A stretch of 64,000 nucleotides of DNA, taken from Brachybacterium sp036311905 (GTDB lineage: Bacteria > Actinomycetota > Actinomycetes > Actinomycetales > Dermabacteraceae). This document shows, one piece after another, positions 24,195 through 33,296 of this stretch. The stretch covers positions 1 to 64,000 of the forward strand of contig NZ_JAZDCH010000029.1 of NCBI RefSeq assembly GCF_036311905.1, in the 5' to 3' direction. The notes below the pieces were generated by a model. The model did not search any database. It saw only the letters and a list, made by a program, of their open reading frames with translations, and was not told where the DNA came from. Both the position numbers and the translations under genes were made by a program. The stretch's first letter is position 1. Each line of letters begins with the position of its first letter.

Positions 24195-27004
24195 CCGGCA
24201 CCCCGGACCCGGCCGTCGTCGACGGCACCCCCGCCGCGACCCCGCCCCGCCCCGGCCAGTGCCTGCGCACCTACCTGCGCGATCTCGGTCGCCTCGGGGT
24301 GAAGAAGGGCTGCGACGGAGGCGACTGCGGCGCCTGCACCGTCCACCTGGACGGCAAGCCCGTGCACAGCTGCGTCGTCCCCGCCGTCCGCGCGGCGGGC
24401 GCGAGCGTCACCACGATCAACGGCCTCGCCGCGACCATCGAGCCACCGGCCGCAGAGCCGCGCCCCGCGGACCCGCCCGAGCATCCCGTCCAGTGCGCGT
24501 TCCGCAGGGCGCAGGGCTTCCAGTGCGGGTTCTGCACCCCCGGCATGATCATGACCGCCGCGGCGCTGACCGACGGGGACCGCGCCGACCTGCCCCGCTC
24601 CCTCAAGGGCAACCTCTGCCGCTGCACCGGCTACTCCGCGATCGAGGACGCGATCGCCGGCTGCGCCCACGTCGAGGAGGGGGCGGCCGCGGGTCGAAGC
24701 CTCGGCGCCCCCGCCGCCCGCCGCGTCGTCACCGGCACCGAGCCGTATACCCTCGACGTCGATCCCGCGACGCTGCCCGGGCTGCTGCACCTGAAGCTGC
24801 TGCGCTCCCCGCACGCCCACGCCCGGATCCGGGCGATCGACACCGCCTCCGCGCTCGCCGTCCCCGGCGTGCACAGCGTCCTCACCCACGAGGACGCCCC
24901 GGACGTCCTGTTCTCCACCGGCCAGCACGAGCACCTCGCCGACGACCCCCTGGACACCCGGGTGCTCGACGACACCGTCCGCTTCGTCGGGCAGCGCGTC
25001 GCGGCCGTGCTCGCCGATTCCGTCGCGGCGGCCGAGGCCGGGGTGCGCGCCCTGCAGGTCGACTACGAGCTCCTCGAGGCGAACACCGACCCCACCCGGG
25101 CCCGCACCGGTCCGGCCCTGCACGGAGAGAAGACCGAGGGCTCCGGCATCGCCGACGCGGCCACGAACCTCGTCGCCGCCCTGCACACCCGGGTCGGGGA
25201 CCTCGAGGCCGGCCTCGCCCGCGCCGCCGTCGTGATCGACCGCGAGTTCGAGACCCAGCGCGTCCAGCACGTCAGCCTCGAGACCCACGCCTCGATCGCC
25301 TCCCTCGACCCCGATGGCACGCTCGTGGTCCGCTCGAGCACCCAGGTCCCCTACCTCGCCCGCCGCACCCTGGCGCGCCTGTTCGACCTGCCCGCCGAGC
25401 GGGTCCGCGTGATCGCCCCGCGCGTGGGCGGCGGCTTCGGCGGGAAGCAGGAGGTGTTCACCGAGGACCTGGTGGCGCTCGCGACCCTGCGCACCGGCCG
25501 GCCGGTGCAGCTCGAGCACACCCGCACCGAGCAGTTCACCTCCACCTCGGTGCGCCACCCCATGCGGCTGCGGGTCCGGGCCGGGGCCGACGCCGACGGT
25601 CGCCTCACCGCGATCCACCTCTCGCTGCTCTCGAACACCGGCGCCTACGGCAACCACGGCCCCGGCACCATGTTCCACGGCACCGGCGAATGCCTGGCCG
25701 TCTACAACGCGCCGGCCAAGGCGGTGGACGCCGAGGTGGTCTACACGAACACCGTCCCCTCCGGGGCGTTCCGCGGCTACGGGCTCAGCCAGACCGTCTT
25801 CGCGATCGAGTCCGTGATGGACGAGCTCGCCCGTGCCCTGGGCCTGGAGCCCTTCGCGTTCCGCCGCCGGAACGTGATCCGCGAGGGCGACCCCATGATC
25901 TCCACGTCGCCGACGCCCACGGCGGACGTCGAGTACGGCTCCTACGGCCTGGACCAGTGCCTGGACCTGGTCGAGGAGGCGCTCGCCCGCCCGGCGGAGG
26001 AGGCCGACGGCGGTGCCCAGGGGATCGCGGGGCTCGGCCCCGACTGGGCGATCGGCACCGGCATGGCGCTGTCGATGCTGGACACCGTGCCGCCGCGCGG
26101 CCACCACTCCCACAGCCGGCTCGCCCTGCGGGGCGACGGGAGGATCGAGGTGCGGACGGGGACGGCCGAGTTCGGCAACGGCACCACCACCGTCCACGTC
26201 CAGCTCGCCGCGGCCGCGCTCGGCTGCGCCCCGGAGCGGATACGCATCCTGCAGTCGGACACCGCCCTGGTCGGCCACGACACCGGGGCGTACGGCTCGG
26301 CCGGCACCGTCGTCGCCGGCAAGGCGACCTTCCACGCCGCGCAGGCCCTCGCCCGCCGGCTCGCCGAGAGGGCGTCGGCGCTCCGCGGCACGACCACGGA
26401 CCCGTCGGACTGGGCGGGGGAGGAGTCCGGTCTCCGCCACGGGGTGACCGGGACCCTCGTCCCCTGGGAGGAGCTCGCCGCGAGCACGACCGGCCCGGAC
26501 TCCCCGGGGCCGCTCGAGGCGGAGGCCCACTGGGACGGCTCGCCGCGCTCCGTCGCCTTCAACGTCCACGGGGTGCGGGTCGCCGTGCACCGCCGAACCG
26601 GCGAGCTGCGGATCCTGCGCAGCATCCAGGCGGCCGATGCCGGCTTCGTGGTCAACCCCCACCAGTGCCGCGGCCAGGTGCAGGGCGGCGCCGCGCAGGC
26701 CCTCGGCGCCGCCCTGTACGAGGAGGTCGTGGTCGAGGCGGAGGGGCGGGTGAGCACCGACATCCTGCGCCAGTACCACATCCCCACCTACGCCGACGTC
26801 CCCCGGACCGAGGTGCTCTTCGCGACCACGAGCGACCGGCTCGGCCCGCTGGGCGCGAAGTCCATGAGCGAGAGCCCGTACACGCCCGTCGCCCCGGCGC
26901 TCACCAACGCCGTCCGCGACGCCGTCGGGGTGAGGATGACGTCCCTGCCCATGAGCCGGGACCGCCTGTACCTCGCGATGAAGGCCGCCGGGGTGACGGG
27001 CTGA
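24191..27004 (+). CDS. Xanthine dehydrogenase, fused Fe-S and molybdopterin subunits
   Basis: A 937-residue fusion. Residues 1 to about 165 carry two [2Fe-2S] domains: KKGCDGGDCGACTV with a fourth Cys in VHSC, then FQCGFCTPGMIM and GNLCRCTGYS. Residues about 180-930 form the molybdopterin-binding large subunit (VGGGFGGKQE, then GAFRGYGLSQ and a C-terminal GAKSMSES with the catalytic-Glu region). The FAD domain is absent and is supplied by a separate gene at 31573. It oxidises hypoxanthine/xanthine to urate, and the operon partners support purine as substrate. The N-terminus lacks the first strand of a usual plant-type ferredoxin domain but matches this subfamily. Confidence 0.9.
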   Translation: MTGTPDPAVVDGTPAATPPRPGQCLRTYLRDLGRLGVKKGCDGGDCGACTVHLDGKPVHSCVVPAVRAAGASVTTINGLAATIEPPAAEPRPADPPEHPVQCAFRRAQGFQCGFCTPGMIMTAAALTDGDRADLPRSLKGNLCRCTGYSAIEDAIAGCAHVEEGAAAGRSLGAPAARRVVTGTEPYTLDVDPATLPGLLHLKLLRSPHAHARIRAIDTASALAVPGVHSVLTHEDAPDVLFSTGQHEHLADDPLDTRVLDDTVRFVGQRVAAVLADSVAAAEAGVRALQVDYELLEANTDPTRARTGPALHGEKTEGSGIADAATNLVAALHTRVGDLEAGLARAAVVIDREFETQRVQHVSLETHASIASLDPDGTLVVRSSTQVPYLARRTLARLFDLPAERVRVIAPRVGGGFGGKQEVFTEDLVALATLRTGRPVQLEHTRTEQFTSTSVRHPMRLRVRAGADADGRLTAIHLSLLSNTGAYGNHGPGTMFHGTGECLAVYNAPAKAVDAEVVYTNTVPSGAFRGYGLSQTVFAIESVMDELARALGLEPFAFRRRNVIREGDPMISTSPTPTADVEYGSYGLDQCLDLVEEALARPAEEADGGAQGIAGLGPDWAIGTGMALSMLDTVPPRGHHSHSRLALRGDGRIEVRTGTAEFGNGTTTVHVQLAAAALGCAPERIRILQSDTALVGHDTGAYGSAGTVVAGKATFHAAQALARRLAERASALRGTTTDPSDWAGEESGLRHGVTGTLVPWEELAASTTGPDSPGPLEAEAHWDGSPRSVAFNVHGVRVAVHRRTGELRILRSIQAADAGFVVNPHQCRGQVQGGAAQALGAALYEEVVVEAEGRVSTDILRQYHIPTYADVPRTEVLFATTSDRLGPLGAKSMSESPYTPVAPALTNAVRDAVGVRMTSLPMSRDRLYLAMKAAGVTG

Positions 27005-27011
27005 CGGGACC

Positions 27012-27656
27012 TCAGCCCGCGTGCACCCCGGTGCCCCGCGCGTTGTACAGCGTCGCGGAGCCCGCGGAGACGAGGTCCCGGTAGCCGGCCAGCACCTCGA
27101 CCGCCTCCTCGCGCAGCACGTCGGTCTCCACCTCGATGCCCCGCTCGCGGAACCGACCGATCCAGTCCTCCGGCATGGGGCCCTCGTCGAAGCCGGTGAG
27201 CTCCTCCACCTCGGGTCCGTCCACGGCGATGACCAGGCGCGTCACCCCCGACCACATGGTCGCGCCGTAGCACATGACGCACGGGCGCGCGTTGACCCAC
27301 AGCTCGAGCGGGGCCGCGCCGGCGGCGCCCAGATCCCAGGCACCCCGCCGCCTCTGCGCGAGGGAGAGCGTCGTGACCTCGGCGTGCATCGAGGACAGCC
27401 CCGAGGCGAGCACCCGGTTCACGCCAGCCGCGACGATCTCCCCGCTCGCGCCGTCGCGCACCAGGGCGGCGAAGGGCCCGCCGCCGCCCTCGCGCACGTT
27501 CCGCTCCGCGAGCCGGTTCAGCAGCCGCATGAGCACGGTGCGCGTGGCCGGGGAGTCGCCGCTCGGGGCGGCGCCGAGCGCGGCCACCTCCTCCTCGACC
27601 CAGTCCGGCATGGTGACGCCGAAGGTCGAACGGGCGGTGGATGCGTGCTGGTCCAT
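27012..27656 (-). CDS. Cytidine-deaminase-fold nucleobase deaminase, probably guanine deaminase
   Basis: A 214-residue zinc deaminase. His91 and Glu93 (MHAEV) and Cys126/Cys129 (PCVMCYG) form the intact catalytic site of the guanine deaminase / CDA superfamily. It would turn guanine into xanthine, the substrate of the adjacent dehydrogenase. It is somewhat longer than typical GuaD (about 160 residues), with extra N- and C-terminal stretches. It converges on the xdh gene with 7 bp between stops. GGGAGG lies before the ATG. A TAGCCT -10 lies at 27718-27713. Confidence 0.78.
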   Translation of the reverse strand: MDQHASTARSTFGVTMPDWVEEEVAALGAAPSGDSPATRTVLMRLLNRLAERNVREGGGGPFAALVRDGASGEIVAAGVNRVLASGLSSMHAEVTTLSLAQRRRGAWDLGAAGAAPLELWVNARPCVMCYGATMWSGVTRLVIAVDGPEVEELTGFDEGPMPEDWIGRFRERGIEVETDVLREEAVEVLAGYRDLVSAGSATLYNARGTGVHAG

Positions 27657-27788
27657 GGGCTGCCTCCCGGCGGTCTGATGACGGTGCGGACGCGCACCCT
27701 CCGGTCGCCGTCAGGCTAGGGGCGGGACGTGTCCACCATGTTTCCGCGGGTGCCGTCGTGCGGGGGTTCGGGTGCCTGTGGACCCGGG

Positions 27789-27826
27789 TTTACGCCGCCG
27801 AAACAGGAGCGCACCGCTGGCGAAAC
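27789..27826 (+). promoter_or_regulatory. GlnR box array upstream of the ABC importer operon
   Basis: TTTAC (27789)-GCCGCC-GAAAC (27800) and a further GAAAC at 27822, all on one 11-bp register. A TAGCGT -10 follows at 27837-27842. Confidence 0.72.
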
Positions 27827-27928
27827 AGTCGTTCCATAGCGTGGCCGTCACCGGAAGACCTGGTGCGGTGACCGACCTCGGAGCACCGTGTGCGGCTCGC
27901 CGGACCGTCCTCCCAGAAAGGGGCTCCC

Positions 27929-29011
27929 GTGTCCTGTCTCCGACCCGCCCCCGCCGGCCCGAGCCGGCTCCGTCCCTCCCGTCGCCTGCTGCTGGGCGGG
28001 GCGCTCGCCGCCCCGGCCCTCGCCCTGACCGCGTGCTCCGCGGCCGACGGGTCGGGCGCCGACGCCGGGAGCCTCGGCGGGCTCGAGGTGAACCAGAACT
28101 GGATCCGCACCACCGAGTTCGCCGGCGAGTACTTCGCCGACTCCCGCGGCTACTACGCGGAGGCCGGCTTCGACGAGGTGACCCTCATCCCCGGCGGGCC
28201 CAGCGGCACCTCCTCCGAGGCGATGGTCCTCTCCGACTCCGCGCTCGTCGGTATGACCACCCCGCTCGCCGCCGGATCGATGGTCGCGGGGGAGGAGGCG
28301 CCGCTCGTGCTGCTCGGGGCGAAGTTCCAGCGCAACCCCTTCACCATCTGCTCCACCTCCGCCTCCCCGATCACCACCCCCGCCGATCTCGTCGGCCGGC
28401 GGATCGGCGTCGCCACCGGCACCAACGAGGTGCTCTTCGACGCGCTCCTGGAGGTCAATGGGATCGACCCCCCCGACGTCGAGCGGGTGACCGTCCAGTT
28501 CGATCCGCAGCCGCTGATCAACGGGGAGGTCGACGGGCAGATCTGCACCCTCACCAACGAGGCGATCACCGTCGCCCTCGCGGGCCTGGAGGTCGTGAAC
28601 CTGCCGCTCGCCGAGAACGGCCTGCCCTTCGTCTCCGGCGCCTTCGTCACGACCGCGGCGAACGTCCAGGAGCGGCGGGAGGAGCTCAAGGCCTTCCTGC
28701 TCGGCACGATCCGCGGCTGGCAGGACGCCCTCGCCGACCCGGCGGAGTCCGCCCGGCTCGCCTATGAGGAGTACGGCGCGGACCTCGGCCTGGACCCCGA
28801 GAAGGAGCAGCGCCAGGCCGAGGCCCAGAACCAGCTCGTCGTCAGCGAGGAGACCGCGGCGAACGGCCTGTTCACGATCTCCGAGGAGCTCGCCGCGACG
28901 AACGTCGAGCTGCTGGCGCTCGCCGGCCACGTGGTCGACCAGGGCTCCTTCTTCGACCCGACCCTGCTGCAGGAGGTTTACGAGGAGAACCCCGACCTCC
29001 TGGCCTCCTGA
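27929..29011 (+). CDS. NMT1/THI5-like ABC solute-binding lipoprotein
   Basis: A 360-residue binding protein with a long basic N-terminus (RRLLLGGALAAPALALTAC), a lipobox at LTAC, and the NMT1-like fold with GGPSGTSSEAMVLSDSALVG. It is similar along its length to the 18811 protein. It heads an operon with an ATPase, two permeases and the xanthine dehydrogenase FAD subunit, which ties the imported compound to purine or ureide use. The GTG at 27929, with AGAAAGGGG before it, is preferred to an upstream GTG at 27890. Confidence 0.87.
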   Translation: MSCLRPAPAGPSRLRPSRRLLLGGALAAPALALTACSAADGSGADAGSLGGLEVNQNWIRTTEFAGEYFADSRGYYAEAGFDEVTLIPGGPSGTSSEAMVLSDSALVGMTTPLAAGSMVAGEEAPLVLLGAKFQRNPFTICSTSASPITTPADLVGRRIGVATGTNEVLFDALLEVNGIDPPDVERVTVQFDPQPLINGEVDGQICTLTNEAITVALAGLEVVNLPLAENGLPFVSGAFVTTAANVQERREELKAFLLGTIRGWQDALADPAESARLAYEEYGADLGLDPEKEQRQAEAQNQLVVSEETAANGLFTISEELAATNVELLALAGHVVDQGSFFDPTLLQEVYEENPDLLAS

Positions 29012-29038
29012 CCCGTCCCCGAACCGAAGGGCACACCC

Positions 29039-29878
29039 ATGACCGCGCAGCACGATCCCCGGCCCCGCGCCGAGATGCCCGAGGCCGGCGCCACCGGCAT
29101 CGACCTCCGGGGCCTGAGCAAGACCTTCACCTCGGGCCGCCGCCCCGTGACCGCCTTCCAGGACACGCAGCTCGCCACCGACCGCGGCTCCTTCCTCTCG
29201 CTGCTCGGGCCCTCAGGATGCGGCAAGTCCACGATCCTGCGGATCCTCGCCGGACTCGAGGCGCCGACGACCGGCACCGCGCTCGTGGACGGGATGAGCC
29301 CCGAGCAGCTGCGCGCCAGCTCCCGCCTCGGGATCGCCTTCCAGGACTCCGCCCTGCTGCCCTGGCGCACCGTGCGCGGCAACATCCGCCTCGCCCTCGA
29401 GGTCGCCGGGAAGCTCGAGAACGAGCCCTACATCGACGACCTCCTGGACCTCGTGGGGCTGCGCGCCTTCGAGAACGCGAAGCCGGGCCAGCTCTCCGGC
29501 GGCATGCGCCAGCGCGTCTCGATCGCCCGCGCCCTCGTCGTCAAGCCGGAGGTGCTGCTGCTCGACGAGCCCTTCGGCGCGCTCGACGACATGACCCGTC
29601 AGCGCCTGAACCTCGAGCTGCTCCGCATCTGGACCGAGAAGCCCGCGACGACCCTGATGGTCACCCACGGCATCTCCGAGGCCGTGTTCCTCTCCGACCA
29701 GGTCGCCGTGATGAGCGCGCGGCCCGGCCGGATCGTCGAGGTGTTCGACGTGGACCTGCCGCGTCCCCGCACCCCGGAGATGATGCGCACGCCCGAGTTC
29801 CACGCCCTGTGCGACCACGCCTCCGAGGTGCTGTTCGGCGCCCCGGCCGACGCCGCCGCCCTGCCCGAGAGCGCGTGA
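29039..29878 (+). CDS. ABC transporter ATP-binding protein (SsuB/TauB type)
   Basis: A 279-residue cytoplasmic ATPase. Walker A GPSGCGKST (about residue 58), Q-loop FQDSALLPW, signature LSGGMRQRVS, Walker B VLLLDEPFGALDD and H-loop VTHGISEA are all present. This subclass powers nitrate, taurine, sulfonate and pyrimidine-precursor importers. It lies 27 bp after the binding-protein gene and before the two permeases. Confidence 0.92.
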   Translation: MTAQHDPRPRAEMPEAGATGIDLRGLSKTFTSGRRPVTAFQDTQLATDRGSFLSLLGPSGCGKSTILRILAGLEAPTTGTALVDGMSPEQLRASSRLGIAFQDSALLPWRTVRGNIRLALEVAGKLENEPYIDDLLDLVGLRAFENAKPGQLSGGMRQRVSIARALVVKPEVLLLDEPFGALDDMTRQRLNLELLRIWTEKPATTLMVTHGISEAVFLSDQVAVMSARPGRIVEVFDVDLPRPRTPEMMRTPEFHALCDHASEVLFGAPADAAALPESA

Positions 29879-29910
29879 GCCCGCCGACACGGGAGAAGGA
29901 GGACCATGCC

Positions 29911-30780
29911 ATGACCGCTGCCACCCCCACCACCGCCGTCGCGGACGACATCCCCGCCGCCCCCTCCCTGCCCGCCCGTCGGCCGCTGCCCCGCTGGGCG
30001 ATCGGCGTGCTCGGCACCCTCGCCGTGATCGCCGGGTGGTGGATCCTCGCCGGCACGGTGCTCTCCGGGGCCGGGGCCGCCGAGGGCGGAGCGATCCCCA
30101 CTCCCGGTGCGATCCTCGCCCAGTTCGCGGTCGACGGCTGGTCCTACTACGCCCGCAACGCCTCCGTCACCCTCGCCGAGGCGGGCCTCGGGTATCTCGC
30201 CGGGAACGCCCTCGCCCTGCTGCTCGCCGCCGTGGTGATGCTCGTGCCCGCGCTCGAACGGATCATCACCCAGCTCGGCGTCATCAGCTACTGCCTGCCT
30301 CTCGTCGCGATCGGCCCGATCATCTTCATCGTCCTCGGGCCGCCCGCCTCCGGCGCCCCCTCCGGGACCGCCGTCGTCCTCGCCGCGCTGTCGGTCTTCT
30401 TCACGACCCTGGTCGGCTCGATCCTGGGCCTGCGCAGCGCCGACCGGGCCGCGCTGGACGTCATCACCGTCTACGGCGGCACCCGCCTCACGCAGCTCCG
30501 CACCGTCCAGGTCATCTCCGCCCTGCCCAGCGTCCTGAGCTCCCTGAAGATCGCGGCGCCGGGCGCGCTGCTCGGTGCGGTGCTCGGCGAGTACGTGGGA
30601 GGCGTGGACCGGGGGCTCGGCCCCGCCATGGTCAACGCCCAGCAGTCCCTGGAGATCGAGCGGGTCTGGGGTGTCGCGATCGTGTGCGGTCTGCTCGCGG
30701 GCGGCGCCTTCGCGGTGCTCGCCCTCATCGCCCGTGTCGCGACTCCCTGGTCCGCCGGCACCGAAGGAGGCAGGTCCTGA
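29911..30780 (+). CDS. ABC transporter permease
   Basis: A 289-residue SsuC/TauC-like permease with about six membrane helices and the cytoplasmic coupling loop DVITVYGGTRLTQLRTVQVI near residue 190. The ATG at 29911 is chosen because GAAGGAGG lies 8 bp before it. The same frame is open upstream through the ATPase gene but is not coding there. Its TGA overlaps the next permease's ATG. Confidence 0.87.
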   Translation: MTAATPTTAVADDIPAAPSLPARRPLPRWAIGVLGTLAVIAGWWILAGTVLSGAGAAEGGAIPTPGAILAQFAVDGWSYYARNASVTLAEAGLGYLAGNALALLLAAVVMLVPALERIITQLGVISYCLPLVAIGPIIFIVLGPPASGAPSGTAVVLAALSVFFTTLVGSILGLRSADRAALDVITVYGGTRLTQLRTVQVISALPSVLSSLKIAAPGALLGAVLGEYVGGVDRGLGPAMVNAQQSLEIERVWGVAIVCGLLAGGAFAVLALIARVATPWSAGTEGGRS

Positions 30781-31568
30781 TGACCCACGCCCTGAAGAAC
30801 CTCTCCCGTTCCGCGCTCGGGGTGCTGATCTCCCTCGCCGTGGTCCTCGCGATCTGGGCCGGAGGGCTGCGCGTCCTGGACGTCTCCAGCTTCATCGGCA
30901 AGGGCCCGCTGGACGTGCTCGGCCATCTCGCGCTGGACGAGGACGCCGCCGCGCACCGCGCCGCGGTGCTCGACAACCTCACGATCACCCTCGGCGATGC
31001 GGCGATCGGCTTCGTCGCCGGTCTGGCGCTGGCCCTGGTCGTCGCGGCCGCGTTCACGCTCGTCCGCGGTGTGGAAGACGCGCTGCTGCCGCTGGCCATG
31101 CTGCTGCGCTCGGTGCCGCTCGTGGCCATGGCCCCGATCCTCATCCTCGTCTTCGGCCGGGGCACCGGGACCGTCGCCGCCATGGGCGGGGTGGTGGTGC
31201 TGTTCCCGGCGCTCGTGACCATCGTGCTCGGGCTCCGCTCCGCCTCGCCGGCCATGGTCGACGTGGTCAGCGTGTTCGGCGGCAGCAAGCTCACCGCCTT
31301 CACCAAGGTGGCCCTGCCCGCCTCGCTGCCCGCTTTTTTCACGGCGCTGCGCATCTCGATCCCGGGCGCCCTGACCGGGGCGCTGCTCGCGGAGTGGCTC
31401 GCCACCGGCCAGGGCATCGGCTACCAGATCGTCTCGGACGTCTCCCGCGCCCGGTACGACTCGGTGTGGGCCTCCGTGGTGGTCGTGACCGCGGCGTCCC
31501 TGGTCCTCTACGGACTGGTCGCAGTCCTCGAGCGCCTGGTGCTGCGGCGCATGGGCACGGCGGTCTGA
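30780..31568 (+). CDS. ABC transporter permease
   Basis: A 262-residue second permease with the coupling motif DVVSVFGGSKLTAFTKVALP. Its ATG shares the A of the preceding TGA stop (TGATG), so translation is coupled. Two different permeases with one ATPase suggest a heterodimeric membrane channel, a less common design in the NMT1/SsuC group. Confidence 0.87.
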   Translation: MTHALKNLSRSALGVLISLAVVLAIWAGGLRVLDVSSFIGKGPLDVLGHLALDEDAAAHRAAVLDNLTITLGDAAIGFVAGLALALVVAAAFTLVRGVEDALLPLAMLLRSVPLVAMAPILILVFGRGTGTVAAMGGVVVLFPALVTIVLGLRSASPAMVDVVSVFGGSKLTAFTKVALPASLPAFFTALRISIPGALTGALLAEWLATGQGIGYQIVSDVSRARYDSVWASVVVVTAASLVLYGLVAVLERLVLRRMGTAV

Positions 31569-31572
31569 GCCG

Positions 31573-32508
31573 GTGGACCTCTCCACCGTCGAGGCGGTCC
31601 GCGCCACCGCCGATCCCGACGAGTTCCGCGAGGGCGACGCCTGGCTCGGCGGGGGCACGGTCCTGTTCTCCTACGGCAGCGACCGCCTGCGCCGCCTGCT
31701 CGACCTCCGCAGTGCCGGCTGGGAGCCGTGGACGGTGCGCGAGGACGGCCTGGAGATCGCCGCGACCTGCACCATCGCCGAGCTCTATGCTCTTCCCGGC
31801 ACAGAGGCGCCGTACGGGATCCTCCGTCCCGGCGTCACCCCGCAGGCCCGCGCCGCGGGCTTCCCCAGCGCGGACGAGTGGCCCGCGACAGCGATGATCC
31901 GTCCCTGCTGCGACGCCTTCGTCGCCTCCTTCAAGATCTGGAACACCTCGACCGTCGGCGGGAACGTGGCGACCGCCCTGCCCGCCGGGCCCATGATCTC
32001 CCTGCTCGCCGGGCTCGACGCCGAGGCGACCATCTGGGGCCCGGGCGGGGCACGTCGGCGGGTGTCCGTGGCCCGGCTCGTGCTCGGCGAGCGGCGCACG
32101 GGCCTCGCCCCCGAGGAGCTGATCCGCTCCTTCCACATCCCGCGGGCCGCGCTCGAGTCCCGGGCGGCGTTCCGACGGCTGTCCCTGTCTAACCTCGGCC
32201 GCTCCGGGGTCCTCCTGATCGGACGCGACCTCGGCGACGGGCGGATGCGTCTCACCGTCACCGCGGCGACGGTGCGTCCCGTGCAGCTGGACCTCCCGCT
32301 CGGAGTGGCGGAGTCCGAGGTCGCCCGGCGCCTCGAGGCAGCTCTGCCGTGGAGCCTCGTCCACGACGACATCCACGGCCTGCCTGAGTGGCGGCGCGAC
32401 ATGTCCCTGCTGCTCGCGCAGGAGATCCACGCGGAGCTCGGCGCCGCACCGGAGCCGGCGCACCCTGCCCTCCATCCGCTCGAGGCGCCGGGCGGGCACC
32501 TGCGCTGA
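31573..32508 (+). CDS. Xanthine dehydrogenase FAD-binding subunit
   Basis: A 311-residue flavoprotein of the CO dehydrogenase/xanthine dehydrogenase medium-subunit family. FAD-binding motifs are GGGTVLF near residue 28 and STVGGNVATALPAGP near residue 130. It would pass electrons from the [2Fe-2S] clusters of the 24191 fusion protein to NAD+. It lies 5 bp after the second permease, so transport and oxidation are co-expressed even though the catalytic subunit is in another operon. GTG start. Confidence 0.85.
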   Translation: MDLSTVEAVRATADPDEFREGDAWLGGGTVLFSYGSDRLRRLLDLRSAGWEPWTVREDGLEIAATCTIAELYALPGTEAPYGILRPGVTPQARAAGFPSADEWPATAMIRPCCDAFVASFKIWNTSTVGGNVATALPAGPMISLLAGLDAEATIWGPGGARRRVSVARLVLGERRTGLAPEELIRSFHIPRAALESRAAFRRLSLSNLGRSGVLLIGRDLGDGRMRLTVTAATVRPVQLDLPLGVAESEVARRLEAALPWSLVHDDIHGLPEWRRDMSLLLAQEIHAELGAAPEPAHPALHPLEAPGGHLR

Positions 32509-32514
32509 CCGGGG

Positions 32515-33266
32515 GCCTCGCCTCACTCCGCCGGCAGCGCCTCCGCGAGCAGCGGGGTCAGCTGCTCGGCGAGGCGGACTACGTCGACGTGTTCGACGCG
32601 GAATGGGTGGGGGACGACCTCACCACGGAGCAGAGCTTCGCCACGCTCGGCGAGTTCCTGCAGTTCCTCGAGGAGTCCGAGGACGACGAGTTCGCCTCCA
32701 CGCTCATGGACCGCTTCGACGTGGACGGCTTCGCCGCCTATCTCGCCGCCCAGGAGATGGTCGCCAACACCGACGACATCGACGGCCCCGGCAACAACTC
32801 CTACCTCCATTACGACTCCGGCGCGGCGACCTGGAATGTCGTGGCCTGGGACCACAACCTCGCCTTCGGCGGGATGGGTGGCGGGGGCGACATGGGCGGT
32901 GGACCCGGCGGCTTCCCCGAGGACGGCGAACTGTCCGAGGGTTTCGAGCCCCCGGCCGAGCGTGAGCTGCCCGACGGTGAGCTGCCCGAAGGCGCCGGCG
33001 GCCGCGGCGGCGCGGCCGGTGGCGGGGGCATGGGCGGCGGGATGGGCGGGAACGTCCTGTCCGAGCGCTCCCTCGCCGACTCGACCTTCGCCGCGCTCTA
33101 CGACACTGCGCTCGCCGATCTCACCGGGGCCATCTACACCTCCGGCGACGCGGCCGCCCGCCTCCAGGAGCTGGTCGACCTGCTCACCGCCGACGCCTCC
33201 GACCTCGTCACCGTCGAGGACCTCCAGTCCGACGCCGAGACCATCACCGCCGTGCTCGAGGGGTGA
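32515..33266 (+). pseudogene. 5'-truncated CotH-kinase-family protein
   Basis: The frame shows the C-terminal part of a CotH-like protein: DYVDVFDAEWVGDDLTTEQ, then DVDGFAAYLAAQEMVANTDD, the GNNSYLHYD and WNVVAWDHNLAFGG motifs, glycine/glutamate-rich inserts, and a C-terminal helical region. The N-terminal half (signal peptide and first kinase-like lobe) is missing. The open frame simply runs back into the xanthine dehydrogenase FAD gene in another phase, and no start with a ribosome-binding site is visible at the homology boundary. It is probably a deletion remnant. Confidence 0.72.
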
Positions 33267-33296
33267 ACCGGGCGGCCAGGGTCCGGTGACCGCGGG

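Noticed and set aside
23948..26779. 943-aa antisense open frame across xdhC and the xanthine dehydrogenase gene
   Set aside because: No domain is recognisable and the opposite strand carries intact, motif-complete genes; it is an effect of high GC at third positions.
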